Assembly (NCBI RefSeq): GCF_028283785.1
Contig: NZ_JAPWKB010000003.1
Span: forward strand, 47,211 to 111,210
DNA from: Paraburkholderia sp.
Lineage (GTDB): Bacteria > Pseudomonadota > Gammaproteobacteria > Burkholderiales > Burkholderiaceae
DNA: 64,000 bases
Direction of reading: 5' to 3'
Shown: positions 18,492 through 27,290 of the stretch, in pieces
How the letters are laid out: each line of letters begins with the position of its first letter
How positions within the stretch are numbered: position 1 is the stretch's first letter
The notes under the pieces: model-generated
What the model was told of the DNA's origin: nothing
Seen by the model: only the letters and a program-made list of their open reading frames with translations
Database searches by the model: none
Made by a program: the position numbers and the translations under genes

Positions 18492-19373
18492 CTACCGTGC
18501 AAAGGCCTGAAGGTTGGTTTTCACGAATTCGCCGACGGTCTGCGGCGCGCGGCCGGTGATTGCGCCGATCACGCCATCCACGCCGGAGAAAATCCCGTTC
18601 TGATAATCGATCGAGATCGCGAGAAAATGCTGGATCAGAAATTCGGGCAAATCATATTTCTCGAGTTGCGTGCGATACGCTTCGATAGTCGATGGCTGGT
18701 AGACGATCTTGCGGTCCAATACCTTGCCGATCTCATCGGCAATCTCGTGCTGATTCATCTCGACGGGTCCGAACAGCGGATAGGTCTTGCCGATGTGATC
18801 GTTCGGTTGGGCCAGCACTGTCGCGATCAAACGGGCCTGATCGACAGCAGCGATTGGCGCATGACGACCCGCGCCGTAGGGCAGCGTGATTTTTCCTTCA
18901 TCCACGATCGAATCGCGCACCCACGGAAACGTCAGCCACTCGGAGAAAAACGTCGGGCGGATATGCACGGCCGGCACCCCCGACCCGTCGAGCACACGCT
19001 CCGCGATCCAGTGATCGCGCGCGGCGTGGCTCTTCGAATCGTCCCGCGCGGAAATCTGCGACATTTCTACGACGACCTCGACGCCCGCGCGACGTGCCGC
19101 GTCCGCGAAATACGCGGTTGCCTGGATATATCCGGGAAGCACCGGAAAACATAAATACGCACCGTTCACGCCGTCCATCGCGCGGATCACGTCGTCGTGT
19201 TCGAGAAGATCCCCAACGACCACCTCCGCGCCATCGTTTCGCAGCGCCTCGCTCCGCTCGTCTTCGCGATGCACGAAGGCTCGAACCGCATGACCCGCAT
19301 CGAGAAGGTGACGGGTGGTGTAGACGCCCGTTTTACCGGTGGCGCCCGTGATCAGAAATTTGCGTTGCTTCAT
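18492..19373 (-). CDS. NmrA/NAD(P)-binding Rossmann family protein
   Basis: A 293-residue atypical SDR. The N-terminus KFLITGATGKTGVYTTRHLL is the NmrA-type GxxGxxG dinucleotide site, followed by the short VVVGDLLEHDDVIRAMDGV strand-helix. The normal YxxxK catalytic pair is not evident, as in NmrA-like redox sensors and quinone reductases such as QorB. Its position with a TetR regulator and an SDR suggests response to a reactive carbonyl or quinone, which is inference. Confidence 0.85.
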   Translation of the reverse strand: MKQRKFLITGATGKTGVYTTRHLLDAGHAVRAFVHREDERSEALRNDGAEVVVGDLLEHDDVIRAMDGVNGAYLCFPVLPGYIQATAYFADAARRAGVEVVVEMSQISARDDSKSHAARDHWIAERVLDGSGVPAVHIRPTFFSEWLTFPWVRDSIVDEGKITLPYGAGRHAPIAAVDQARLIATVLAQPNDHIGKTYPLFGPVEMNQHEIADEIGKVLDRKIVYQPSTIEAYRTQLEKYDLPEFLIQHFLAISIDYQNGIFSGVDGVIGAITGRAPQTVGEFVKTNLQAFAR

Positions 19374-19505
19374 GATTGCTGCTCCTGTCTATCGATATGG
19401 GTTCGCTGCTTCATCGCGATTTCAAACGACATGCATTAAACGTGTATATGCACAGTTAAGACTAAAAAAAACGGGATCGACTCAAATCCGATCACCTGTC
19501 ATGCG

Positions 19506-20078
19506 TTAAATCGTCTGGAGGTGGTCACGGACGGCTTTGAGGACAGCCGCTGATGCGTCTGGATCCGTGATGATCCGGGAGATGGTGACGGCGCCGATCA
19601 TCGCGGCAACCGCAAACACCGCATCCGACTGCACCGCCCTGCCCGGCCTATCTTCGATACGTTTTTCCAACACCTGAACGAGTTCGTCGAAACCGCGCGA
19701 TGCCACGTTACGCGTCTGTTCGTCGGCACGGACCAGTTCGCTTCCCATACCCGCGAGCGGGCATCCGCTTGCCCATCCGTCCCGGTGTTCGAGCGACAGA
19801 TAGGTGTCGATAACGGCTTTCAGACCTTCCACGCCGTTATCGCCACCGCTCGATGCCTCGAGCGAGCCGATCATTCCCGACACCGCCGTCGCGCACGCTT
19901 CGGCGACCAATTGATCTTTCGAATCGAAATGCCGGTAAAAGCCGCCGTGCGACAGCCCAGCGTCCGCCATCACGTCGGCGAGTCCCGTTGCCTGGATACC
20001 TTTCGCCCGAAATGCGTGGGCGGCGACCTCGACGATACGCTGACGGGTTTCAGCGGTTTCAGCTCTGGATTTGCGCAT
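19506..20078 (-). CDS. TetR/AcrR-family regulator
   Basis: A 190-residue TetR protein. Residues 8-55 are the DNA-binding domain (TRQRIVEVAAHAFRAKGIQA, ADVMADAGLSHGGFYRHFDS), and the helical ligand domain follows. The 'GLSHGGFYRHF' form is frequent in TetR regulators beside SDR and aldehyde-stress genes. A palindrome lies just upstream of its start. It probably represses itself and the NmrA and SDR genes downstream. Confidence 0.9.
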   Translation of the reverse strand: MRKSRAETAETRQRIVEVAAHAFRAKGIQATGLADVMADAGLSHGGFYRHFDSKDQLVAEACATAVSGMIGSLEASSGGDNGVEGLKAVIDTYLSLEHRDGWASGCPLAGMGSELVRADEQTRNVASRGFDELVQVLEKRIEDRPGRAVQSDAVFAVAAMIGAVTISRIITDPDASAAVLKAVRDHLQTI

Positions 20079-20105
20079 GGTTCGGCGTGTTCCTCGATCA
20101 ACTTG

Positions 20106-20129
20106 TTTAGATGGTAGTCATCATCTAAA
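20106..20129. promoter_or_regulatory. Probable TetR operator
   Basis: Perfect 8-bp arms TTTAGATG (20106-20113) and CATCTAAA (20122-20129) flank eight bases. The inner TAGATGGTAGTCATCATCTA is the usual 20-bp length of TetR sites. It is about 30 bp upstream of the TetR start. Confidence 0.65.
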
Positions 20130-20189
20130 TGGAAGTCAACTGCGTAATCGAAATACCTGCGCCGTTGTTCCCTTGGCTAGCTGGCGTGC

Positions 20190-20708
20190 TCAGAATGCCG
20201 ATTCGGACTCGATCAGCGGAATGCGTGTCGACAGTCCGCTCAACGCGATGCCGTGGATCATTTGATCGACGGTGGTACAGCCGTCGCGCAACACCTTCAC
20301 GGTGTATTTTTCCGCCGCCTTCGAGATCGCGGTATGCGTCACGCAGTTTTGCGTCATCATCCCGCAGATCAGCAGCGTGTCGACATCCAGCGCGGACAAG
20401 GTTTGTTCCAGCGACGTATGGTGAAAGCTGTCGGCGGCGGTCTTGACGACGATCGGCGCGTCGGGCGCGGCCGCCAGAATGCGCGTGTGAATCTCGACGC
20501 CAGGCGTACCTGCATTGAAGAACGGCGCGACGCCTTTCGACGCGTCCGCCACATGCTGAACCAGCACGACGGGCACGTTTGCGCTGCGCGCGTCGAGGAT
20601 CGCCGCTTCGACGGTGTCCAGCGTGGCGTCGGCATTCCACAGCGGATATCTTCCGCCGGGAAAATAGTCGTTTTGAAGATCGATGACGATCAGGGCTTGG
20701 CGGGACAT
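20190..20708 (-). CDS. Isochorismatase-family cysteine hydrolase
   Basis: A 172-residue protein with the family's catalytic triad: Asp10 in VIDLQNDYFPGG, Lys89 in PIVVKTAADSF and Cys122 in GMMTQNCV. The preceding cis-peptide region is present. Members hydrolyse amides (nicotinamide, N-carbamoyl compounds) or isochorismate; the exact substrate is not predictable. The start at 20708 has GGAG upstream, and the longer frame upstream is not conserved-looking. It is divergent from a GlxA-type regulator, a frequent pairing in which the regulator controls the hydrolase. Confidence 0.88.
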   Translation of the reverse strand: MSRQALIVIDLQNDYFPGGRYPLWNADATLDTVEAAILDARSANVPVVLVQHVADASKGVAPFFNAGTPGVEIHTRILAAAPDAPIVVKTAADSFHHTSLEQTLSALDVDTLLICGMMTQNCVTHTAISKAAEKYTVKVLRDGCTTVDQMIHGIALSGLSTRIPLIESESAF

Positions 20709-20829
20709 GACGAACTCCGTGAGACGGTGGTGGAATGCATCATCTTTGACGATCCCGCTCGTCCGGTGAAGTGGCCATCGTGTCAATGCCCGGTAGAATC
20801 GGGCCATTCTCCGCTTCGCGAGGCGTCCC

Positions 20830-21786
20830 ATGTCGGCCCCCACCATTGTCGTCACGGCCTTCGATCAGATCAGCCCGTTTCATCTGTCGGTGCCGTGCCT
20901 GGTGTTCGGCGACACGCATCCTGATCTGCCGCGCTTCGCGTTCAAGGTCTGCGCCGTCGAACCCGGCCCGATAACAACGACGGCCGGATTCTCGCTCGGG
21001 ATCACACATGGCCTGTCCGCGCTGAAGAAGGCCGACACGATCATCGTGCCGAGCTGGCGCGATGCGGCTGAGCGTCCGCCCGAGGCGCTGTTGAAAGCGC
21101 TCATAGCCGCGCATCGGCGTGGCGCGCAGATTGTCGGCTTGTGCCTCGGGGCGTATGTGCTTGCGGAAGCGGGATTGCTCGACGGACGGCAAGCGACCAC
21201 GCATTGGGCCTACGCCGAGGACTTCGCGACACGTTTCCCCGCCGTCAAGGTCAACGCCGACGCGCTGTATATGGAAGACGGCAACGTGATGACGTCGGCG
21301 GGCACGGCAGCGGGCATCGACTGCTGCCTGCATATGATCCGTCAGCGCTATGGCGCCGAGCCGGCCAACCGTCTGGCCCGGCGTCTGGTGGTGTCGCCAC
21401 ATCGTCGCGGCGGCCAGGCGCAGTTCGTCGAACACCCGATGCCCGCCACCGCGAGAGAATCGCGGCTGTCGGCATTGATGGACGACCTGCGCAGCCGACT
21501 CGGCGACGCGCATACGCTCGACAGCCTGGCAAATCAGGCATTGATGAGCCGCCGCACGTTCACGCGGCAGTTTCAGCAGGTGACCGGCACGACGTTCGGC
21601 AAGTGGTTGCTGAACGAACGTCTGGCGCTGACCCAACGTCTGCTCGAAACCACCGATCATCCGGTCGATACCGTATCGCGCCTCGCCGGGTTCGGATCGT
21701 CGGAGTCGCTGCGCGTCCACTTCCGGCGCGCCTTCGGTATTGCGCCGACGGCGTGGCGGCAAGGCTTCAAAGGCCGCACCGTCTGA
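20830..21786 (+). CDS. GlxA-family regulator (DJ-1/PfpI domain plus AraC HTH)
   Basis: A 318-residue regulator. Residues 1-190 are a DJ-1/PfpI-like domain with the nucleophile-elbow cysteine in IVGLCLGAYVLAEAGLL (Cys105) and the following THW. Residues about 215-315 are an AraC-type double HTH (LDSLANQALMSRRTFTRQFQ, LGFGSSESLRVHFRR-like segment, APTAWR). GlxA-type proteins such as GbdR, ArgR and FtrA usually activate amino-acid, betaine or amide catabolism. Divergence from the isochorismatase-like gene, 121 bp apart, suggests that gene as a target. Confidence 0.9.
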   Translation: MSAPTIVVTAFDQISPFHLSVPCLVFGDTHPDLPRFAFKVCAVEPGPITTTAGFSLGITHGLSALKKADTIIVPSWRDAAERPPEALLKALIAAHRRGAQIVGLCLGAYVLAEAGLLDGRQATTHWAYAEDFATRFPAVKVNADALYMEDGNVMTSAGTAAGIDCCLHMIRQRYGAEPANRLARRLVVSPHRRGGQAQFVEHPMPATARESRLSALMDDLRSRLGDAHTLDSLANQALMSRRTFTRQFQQVTGTTFGKWLLNERLALTQRLLETTDHPVDTVSRLAGFGSSESLRVHFRRAFGIAPTAWRQGFKGRTV

Positions 21787-21917
21787 CCTGAGCGAGCGCG
21801 ACGCGCACATAGTTCGCATCGTCGCCATCGTCACAATGACGGCGTCGTTCCGTTGCGGAAAACACGAAGCGCATGACACGCATGTCATTTTCCCTTGCCT
21901 GAGATACGGCCGCGAAC

Positions 21918-21936
21918 GATAATGATTATCATTTAT
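21918..21936. promoter_or_regulatory. Fur box upstream of the FecI-type sigma gene
   Basis: GATAATGATTATCATTTAT matches the 19-bp Fur consensus at 15 positions and has the GATAAT repeat structure. It lies about 67 bp before the sigma factor start. Iron-loaded Fur should repress the signalling cassette here. Confidence 0.8.
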
Positions 21937-22002
21937 AGCCAAAATGCTTGTCGCCGTGCTGTGCATCGGACGGATTGGGCATAGACAGAAAACACCGATC
22001 CA

Positions 22003-22521
22003 GTGGTCGAACGCTACTACCGCGAACTTTTACGCTTCCTTTCCCGTCTGGTGAGAGACAGCGATATAGCCTACGATATCGCGCAGGAAAGCTACGTTCG
22101 CGTGCTCGCCCTGCGAAACGCCGGGACAACCATCAGCGACCCGCGCGGCCTGCTTTATCGCACTGCGCGCAACCTCGTCATCGATACGCACCGCCGTGCT
22201 ACAGTCCGCGCACACACGATCGACGAACTCGAATGCATCGACGAACCCGCTGCCGACGCTTCCAGTCAGCCCGAGCAGCAATGGGAATCGTCGCGACGTG
22301 CGCAGGCGCTGGTCGCCGCCATCGACGCGCTGCCGCCCCGTTGCCGCGAAGCATTCGTGCTGCACAAGTTCGACGGACTCAGTCACAGCGAAGTCGCCGA
22401 GCGGATGCGCATCTCGCGGAATATGGTCGAAAAACATATCATTCGCGCGCTCCTGACATGCAGGCAGCGACTCGCGGCATTCGACAGCACGACCAGCCAT
22501 TCAACCGGCGTGGTCGAATAA
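22003..22521 (+). CDS. fecI: FecI-type extracytoplasmic-function sigma factor
   Basis: A 172-residue ECF sigma factor. Region 2 is ERYYRELLRFLSRLVRDSDI followed by AYDIAQESYVRVLAL; region 4 is LPPRCREAFVLHKFDGLSHS with EVAERMRISRNMVEKHIIRA, the iron-uptake (FecI/FpvI) form. A GTG at 22003 is the only possible start because a stop codon lies six codons upstream in frame. It is followed by fecR and a TonB receptor with an N-terminal signalling domain, so it should activate the receptor when its siderophore or iron chelate is bound outside. The upstream Fur box fits iron control. Confidence 0.92.
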   Translation: MVERYYRELLRFLSRLVRDSDIAYDIAQESYVRVLALRNAGTTISDPRGLLYRTARNLVIDTHRRATVRAHTIDELECIDEPAADASSQPEQQWESSRRAQALVAAIDALPPRCREAFVLHKFDGLSHSEVAERMRISRNMVEKHIIRALLTCRQRLAAFDSTTSHSTGVVE

Positions 22522-22541
22522 AAAACGATGCAAGGTTCTTC

Positions 22542-22573
22542 GATGTCAGGTTTTTGCTTCGTCGTGCGTCTTC
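22542..22573 (+). promoter_or_regulatory. Probable FecI-type promoter before fecR
   Basis: GATGTCAGG (22542-22550) and TGCGTCTTC (22565-22573) are separated by 14 bases. The same two blocks with the same spacing occur before the TonB receptor gene at 23761. This fits the -35 and -10 of the local ECF sigma factor. The predicted start of transcription is just upstream of the fecR ATG at 22595. Confidence 0.65.
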
Positions 22574-22594
22574 ATAGATATACGCGCTGACGAT

Positions 22595-23716
22595 ATGACG
22601 ATGGAACGCTCCACACCCCATTCCGAGTTGCCCCCGACCCGCGCCCGCGCCCACGCCGACGCGGACGCGACGCCGTCCGGCGCTGCGCCGTCGATCGATG
22701 CCGCCGTCGAGTCGCAGGCGGCGACGTGGTTCGTCCGGCGTCAGACCGACGTCGGCGCGAGCGACGAGGCGGCTTTCCAGGCCTGGCTCGCGCAGAGTCC
22801 CGCGCACCGCCAGTGCTACGCGCTGTTCGCCAACGTCTGGCAGACGCTCGATGACGTACCGAAGCGTGACATCGACCGATTCAAAACCGGGTTTGCGCGC
22901 GTCGAGCCGGTTGCAAAACCGGCCGCTCGCACTGCGCCGGCGTCGCCGGGCAGACGCGCGTTCGTTCCGCGATTTGCGCTGGCCGGTACGGCGTTCGCGT
23001 GCGTCGGCGCGGGCTGGCTCGGCTGGAACGCGTGGCAGCAGAGTCCCACCTTCACCGCGAGCTACGAAACGCGTCGCGGCGAATTCCAGAAGATCGCGCT
23101 GCCCGATGGCAGCACGATGGAACTCGATACGGACACGCGCGTCGAGACCCGGCTGTTCCGGCATCGACGCGACGTGCACGTGATTCGCGGCCAGGCGATG
23201 TTCACCGTCAAAGCGGATCCGGATTGCCCGTTCAATGTCATGGCCCGAGCGGTGACGGTCACCGTGGTCGGCACGCGCTTCGTCGTGCGATGCACGGACT
23301 CCGGACTGGAGAACGGCAATGTCCGCGTCGACGTGCAGGAAGGACGCGTGCGCGTCGCATCGACACCGCCAGGCAGCGACACGCGGCGCGTGATCGAGCT
23401 TGCCGCAGGTCAATTCGTGACGACCGATGCCGTCGGCCTGTTGGGCCCGGTCAGCGCGATATCGCCTGCCGAAGTCGGCGCGTGGCGGCAAGGTCGCGTC
23501 ACGTTCGACGACACCACGCTGTCGCGCGCGTTGCAGGAATTCGAGCGCTACGAAGCGACCCATATCGTCGTCGCCGATCCGTCGGTGGGCGCGATGCGTT
23601 TGACGGGCAGCTTCGACGTCCGGCAGCTCGGCCTGTTCGTCCGCGCGCTGCCTCGCGTGCTGCCGGTGCGCTTGCGTCCGCGTGGCGACGTGATCGAAAT
23701 CGTGCGCACGGTGTAG
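22595..23716 (+). CDS. fecR: FecR-family anti-sigma/transmembrane signal transducer
   Basis: A 373-residue protein. Residues about 35-85 form the cytoplasmic DUF4880 domain that contacts the sigma factor (WFVRRQTDVGASDEAAFQAW with LAQSPAHRQCY). One membrane helix is at about 130-150 (ALAGTAFACVGAGWLGWNAW). The periplasmic FecR domain follows (YETRRGEFQKIALPDGSTME) with the conserved VVGTRFVV element. It relays ligand status from the TonB receptor's signalling domain to the sigma factor. The N-terminal 30 residues are unusually Ala/Asp-rich and may vary. Confidence 0.9.
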   Translation: MTMERSTPHSELPPTRARAHADADATPSGAAPSIDAAVESQAATWFVRRQTDVGASDEAAFQAWLAQSPAHRQCYALFANVWQTLDDVPKRDIDRFKTGFARVEPVAKPAARTAPASPGRRAFVPRFALAGTAFACVGAGWLGWNAWQQSPTFTASYETRRGEFQKIALPDGSTMELDTDTRVETRLFRHRRDVHVIRGQAMFTVKADPDCPFNVMARAVTVTVVGTRFVVRCTDSGLENGNVRVDVQEGRVRVASTPPGSDTRRVIELAAGQFVTTDAVGLLGPVSAISPAEVGAWRQGRVTFDDTTLSRALQEFERYEATHIVVADPSVGAMRLTGSFDVRQLGLFVRALPRVLPVRLRPRGDVIEIVRTV

Positions 23717-23760
23717 CTTGCGCGACGCGCGCTCACGCATCCAAAAATTTCTTTGAAAAC

Positions 23761-23792
23761 GATGTCAGGGTTCGCCGCGTTGATGCGTCTTC
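23761..23792 (+). promoter_or_regulatory. Probable FecI-type promoter before the TonB receptor gene
   Basis: GATGTCAGG (23761-23769) and TGCGTCTTC (23784-23792) repeat, with identical spacing, the element at 22542-22573. It leaves a leader of about 40 bases to the receptor ATG at 23837. Confidence 0.65.
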
Positions 23793-23836
23793 TTCAGTAA
23801 TGGTTTTTCTTTCGTTACTTGTTGGAGATGTCGTTG

Positions 23837-26239
23837 ATGCAGCATCCTCGCTTTCCGCTCGCCACGCTGACGGCCGCCGTCATGCTGGCCGTCGCTTTTT
23901 TCGATGCACCCGACGCACGGGCACAGGCACCGTCGGTCGTCGCTTCGGGACCGTCCACGAAGTTTTCGATTCCCGCGCAGCCGCTGGGCAGCGCGCTGAA
24001 TGAACTCGCGCGCGAAGCCAATCTGCAACTGCTGGTCGAACGTTCGCTGGTTGCCGGCAAGATGGCGCCGGCCGTCGACGGACAGATGACCGCCGCCGAA
24101 GCGCTCGGCCGGGTGCTACGCGGCAGCAAGCTCGTGCCCGATTTCGAAGGCGGCACGGTCACCATCAAGCAGGCTCCCGCAACGCCCGACCAACAGACCG
24201 ACACCACGTTGCCGGCGATCCATATTGCCGCCAGCGGCGACGATATGCAGCGGCCAACCGAGAAGACCGGCGCCTACATCATCCAGTCGACGACGGCCGC
24301 CACGAAAATCGCGCTGTCACCGAAGGAAACGCCGCAGTCCGTGTCCGCGCTGACGCGTGCGGAAATGGACGATTTTCATCTCAACGGCGTCAACGAAGCG
24401 CTGCAGCATGTGACCGGCGTCACGGTCGATCAGTATGAAACCGATCGCACCGACTTCACGTCGCGCGGTTTCCAGATCACCAACTTCCAGTTCGACGGCG
24501 TCGGCGTGCCGCTGATCTATCAGTCGCAATACGGCGATATCGACATGGCCTTGTACGACCGGGTCGAAGTGCTGCGCGGCGCCGACGGATTGAACGCGGA
24601 AACCGGCAATCCGTCCGCCACGGTCAATCTGATCCGTAAGCGTCCGACCTATCAGTTCCAGGCGTCGGCGAATATCTCGTACGGATCGTGGGACACCAAG
24701 CGCGTCGATGTCGATATTTCCGGGCCGCTGAACAAGGCGGGCACCGTCGCCGGACGCCTCGTCGCCGTGCATGAAGACGGCAATTCGTATATCGACCGGT
24801 ACAAGCCGAGCAAGGACATCGTCTATGGCGTGGTCGAGGCCAACCTCACGCCCAGCACGCTCGCGACGGTCGGCTTCAGCTACGAAAACAACCGCTCGCA
24901 AGGCGCCGAATGGGGCGGCCTGCCGCTGCTCGACGCCAATGGCAATCAGCTCAGTTACGGCGTCGGCGCCAGCATGGCGCCCAGTTGGGCGTACTTCAAC
25001 ACGCAGGAAGAGCGCGCGTTCGCGGAGTTGTCGCAGGAGCTTGGCAAGCGCTGGAAGTGGAAGACGTCGGTAGCGTTCAACGACATTTCGAGCAATGCCA
25101 AAATCTTCTATCCGAACGGCGCGCTGGAGTCCGACGGCAGCGGCATCAGTTCGTATACATCCTGGTGGAAAGAGTCGAACCGGCAACTCGTGGTGGACTC
25201 GAACGTGTCCGGCAAGATCGATCTGTTCGGACGAACCCACGATCTCGTATTCGGCGCCAACTTCTCGCGTTCGGAGCTCAGCAATCCGTCGGGCGAAGGC
25301 GACACCGACGGCGCATCGGTCAGCTACGAACAGCTGCTGGCCGGCACCTTCGCGGAACCGGCCTTCGGCGCCGCGACCGATTACACGCATTACCTCGACG
25401 TGCGCCGGTCCGTCTACGCGTCGTCGCGATGGAATCTGTCCGACCGCGTCAACCTGCTGCTCGGGATCAACTACACGCAGGCCGGCAGTAGCGGCGACGC
25501 CAGCGGTACGAGTTATGCGCAGCAATCGGTCGGCTCGGCACCCTATGTCGGGTTGACGGTCGATCTGACGAAGGAGATCACCGCATACGCGAGCTTCACG
25601 AAGATCTTCAATCCGCAATACCAGCTGAATATCAACAACCAGCTACTCGGTGCGGCGCGAGGACGAAGCGCCGAAGCAGGCATCAAGGGCGCGTTCCTCG
25701 ATAACCGCCTGAATGCGTCGCTGGCGGTCTTTCGCATCCACCAGACCAACATCGCGACCGACGCAGGCCTGAACCTGGACACTGGCAACGAATACTACAC
25801 AGCGGGCAATGCGACGTCGCAAGGTGTGGAAGCCGAAGTGGCCGGGCAAATCACGCGCGACTGGAACGTCAGCGTGGGCGCGACGATACTGCGCGTCGTT
25901 GGTGACGATGGTCTGTCCACGCAAACTTTCGTTCCGCGCAAGACCGTGCATCTGTCCACGACGTATCGCGTTCCGTACTTCGATCACAAGCTGACCGCAG
26001 GCAGCAGCATCCGCTGGCAAAGCGCGACCCGCTACGAATCGGAGGGCGTAGGGACGGTGCATCAGGGCGCGTACTCGAACCTGGACTTCATGCTGCGCTA
26101 CGACGTCGATCGTCATTTCAGCATTACCGGCAATCTGAATAACGCGCTCAACAAGAAGCACTTCGCCACGGTGGAATACAGCACCGGGATTTACGCGGCG
26201 CCGTTGAACGGCAGTGTGAATCTGACGTGGCGGTATTGA
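23837..26239 (+). CDS. TonB-dependent siderophore receptor with N-terminal signalling domain
   Basis: About 800 residues from ATG 23837, chosen because GGAG is nine bases upstream. Signal peptide ends at DARAQA. A secretin/TonB short N-terminal (STN) domain follows (FSIPAQPLGSALNELAREAN, VEGRSLVAGK-like region), then a TonB-box-like LPAIHIA, the plug (SPKETPQSVSALTRAEMDDF, VEVLRGADGLN) and a 22-strand barrel ending in NLTWRY. The FpvA/FecA-type STN domain means it both imports a ferric chelate and signals to FecR. The siderophore is probably a xenosiderophore since no synthesis genes are here. Confidence 0.93.
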   Translation: MQHPRFPLATLTAAVMLAVAFFDAPDARAQAPSVVASGPSTKFSIPAQPLGSALNELAREANLQLLVERSLVAGKMAPAVDGQMTAAEALGRVLRGSKLVPDFEGGTVTIKQAPATPDQQTDTTLPAIHIAASGDDMQRPTEKTGAYIIQSTTAATKIALSPKETPQSVSALTRAEMDDFHLNGVNEALQHVTGVTVDQYETDRTDFTSRGFQITNFQFDGVGVPLIYQSQYGDIDMALYDRVEVLRGADGLNAETGNPSATVNLIRKRPTYQFQASANISYGSWDTKRVDVDISGPLNKAGTVAGRLVAVHEDGNSYIDRYKPSKDIVYGVVEANLTPSTLATVGFSYENNRSQGAEWGGLPLLDANGNQLSYGVGASMAPSWAYFNTQEERAFAELSQELGKRWKWKTSVAFNDISSNAKIFYPNGALESDGSGISSYTSWWKESNRQLVVDSNVSGKIDLFGRTHDLVFGANFSRSELSNPSGEGDTDGASVSYEQLLAGTFAEPAFGAATDYTHYLDVRRSVYASSRWNLSDRVNLLLGINYTQAGSSGDASGTSYAQQSVGSAPYVGLTVDLTKEITAYASFTKIFNPQYQLNINNQLLGAARGRSAEAGIKGAFLDNRLNASLAVFRIHQTNIATDAGLNLDTGNEYYTAGNATSQGVEAEVAGQITRDWNVSVGATILRVVGDDGLSTQTFVPRKTVHLSTTYRVPYFDHKLTAGSSIRWQSATRYESEGVGTVHQGAYSNLDFMLRYDVDRHFSITGNLNNALNKKHFATVEYSTGIYAAPLNGSVNLTWRY

Positions 26240-26293
26240 GCGCTGGCTTCGTCCGGCGCGTCTGATGCAACTCACGGCCCGCATCCGCGCGTC

Positions 26294-26317
26294 GGGTTCG
26301 GGTTCGGGTTCGGGTTC
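26294..26317. repeat. Four tandem copies of GGGTTC at the end of a LysR gene
   Basis: GGGTTC is repeated four times without variation. The last copy provides two of the three bases of the LysR stop codon (26316-26318, read on the minus strand), so most copies are just outside the gene. As the unit is six bases, changes in copy number would not shift a frame. Confidence 0.8.
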
Positions 26318-27251
26318 AGCGGAACATCGACGCGTCGGCAACCAGCGCGGGCGCGATGCGGGTCTTCAGCAGATCGAGCCATGCCTTGGTCTTGGCGTCG
26401 AGAAAATGTCTCGACGGATACAACGCATAGACGCCGAGTTCGGGTGTTCGCCATGTCGGCAGCACCCGGACCAGACGTCCGTGACGGATCGACTCCCTGA
26501 CCGTGAAGAACGGCAGCAACGAAATTCCGCTGCCTTGCTCCGCGACGCTTAGCAGCACGTCGGGATTGTCGGCAATGATCGACCCGCCCGGTTGCAGCCG
26601 GAACGATCGCTTGCCCGACATCAGTTCCCATTCCGACGGCGCGGAAAAATTGACGAGCCGGACGCACGCATGATCCGCCAGATCTCGTGGATGCTTCGGT
26701 GAGCCGTGCGCCGCGATGTAGTCGGGCGACGCGCACAGCACGCTGAACACCGTCCCCAGCGGCAGCGCCACGAGGCCGGAGTCGGACAGCTGCCGCGAGA
26801 TATAGATGCCGACGTCGATGCCCTCGGCGAGCAGCGCTGGCGCGTATTGTGACGTCGCGTATTCGATGCTCACTTTCGGAAACTGCGCGCAAAACCCGGC
26901 GATCAGCGGCACGACGTAACGGTTGCCGAAGTTGCCCATGCATTGAACCCGCAGGCGTCCGGCCGGCTCGATCGTCGAACCGGATGCGAAAGCCTCCGCG
27001 ACATCGACCCGTTCGAGAATATCGCGGCACTGCGCCACATAGGTCTCGCCCGTGCCGGTCAATGCAATCCGGCGGGTTGTCCGCTGCAGCAATTTGGTGT
27101 GCAACCGCGCTTCCAGTCCCGACACGAGCCGCGATATCTGGGCCGTCGTGAGTTCCATCTGCTCGGCCGCCAGCGTGAAAGTGCCGGCGTCCACGACCCT
27201 GACGAAGGCCGTCATCGCGTGAAGCAGTCCATAGTCCAGATTTTTACGCAT
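26316..27251 (-). CDS. LysR-type transcriptional regulator
   Basis: A 311-residue LysR protein of the CrgA/AphB-like subgroup: the winged helix (LLHAMTAFVRVVDAGTFTLA, AAEQMELTTAQISRLVSGLE) and the effector domain with GRLRVQCMGNFGNRYVVPLI. It diverges from a thiamine-diphosphate enzyme gene 132 bp away, which is its probable target. An imperfect inverted repeat begins at its start codon. Confidence 0.9.
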   Translation of the reverse strand: MRKNLDYGLLHAMTAFVRVVDAGTFTLAAEQMELTTAQISRLVSGLEARLHTKLLQRTTRRIALTGTGETYVAQCRDILERVDVAEAFASGSTIEPAGRLRVQCMGNFGNRYVVPLIAGFCAQFPKVSIEYATSQYAPALLAEGIDVGIYISRQLSDSGLVALPLGTVFSVLCASPDYIAAHGSPKHPRDLADHACVRLVNFSAPSEWELMSGKRSFRLQPGGSIIADNPDVLLSVAEQGSGISLLPFFTVRESIRHGRLVRVLPTWRTPELGVYALYPSRHFLDAKTKAWLDLLKTRIAPALVADASMFR

Positions 27252-27290
27252 GAGGTAACAAAGTTTCCGATCTGACTCGATTGTTACTCA
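27251..27290. promoter_or_regulatory. Inverted repeat in the LysR/ThDP-enzyme divergent promoter
   Basis: TGAG-G-TAACAA (27251-27261) faces TTGTTACTCA (27281-27290). The arms are exact complements except for one extra G on the left. The element overlaps the LysR start and lies about 95 bp before the divergent gene, a sensible place for LysR autoregulation. Confidence 0.45.

Noticed and set aside
26272..27030. Open frame ending in Asn-Pro repeats
   Set aside because: It is the other frame of the LysR gene, and the Asn-Pro part comes from the GGGTTC tract.
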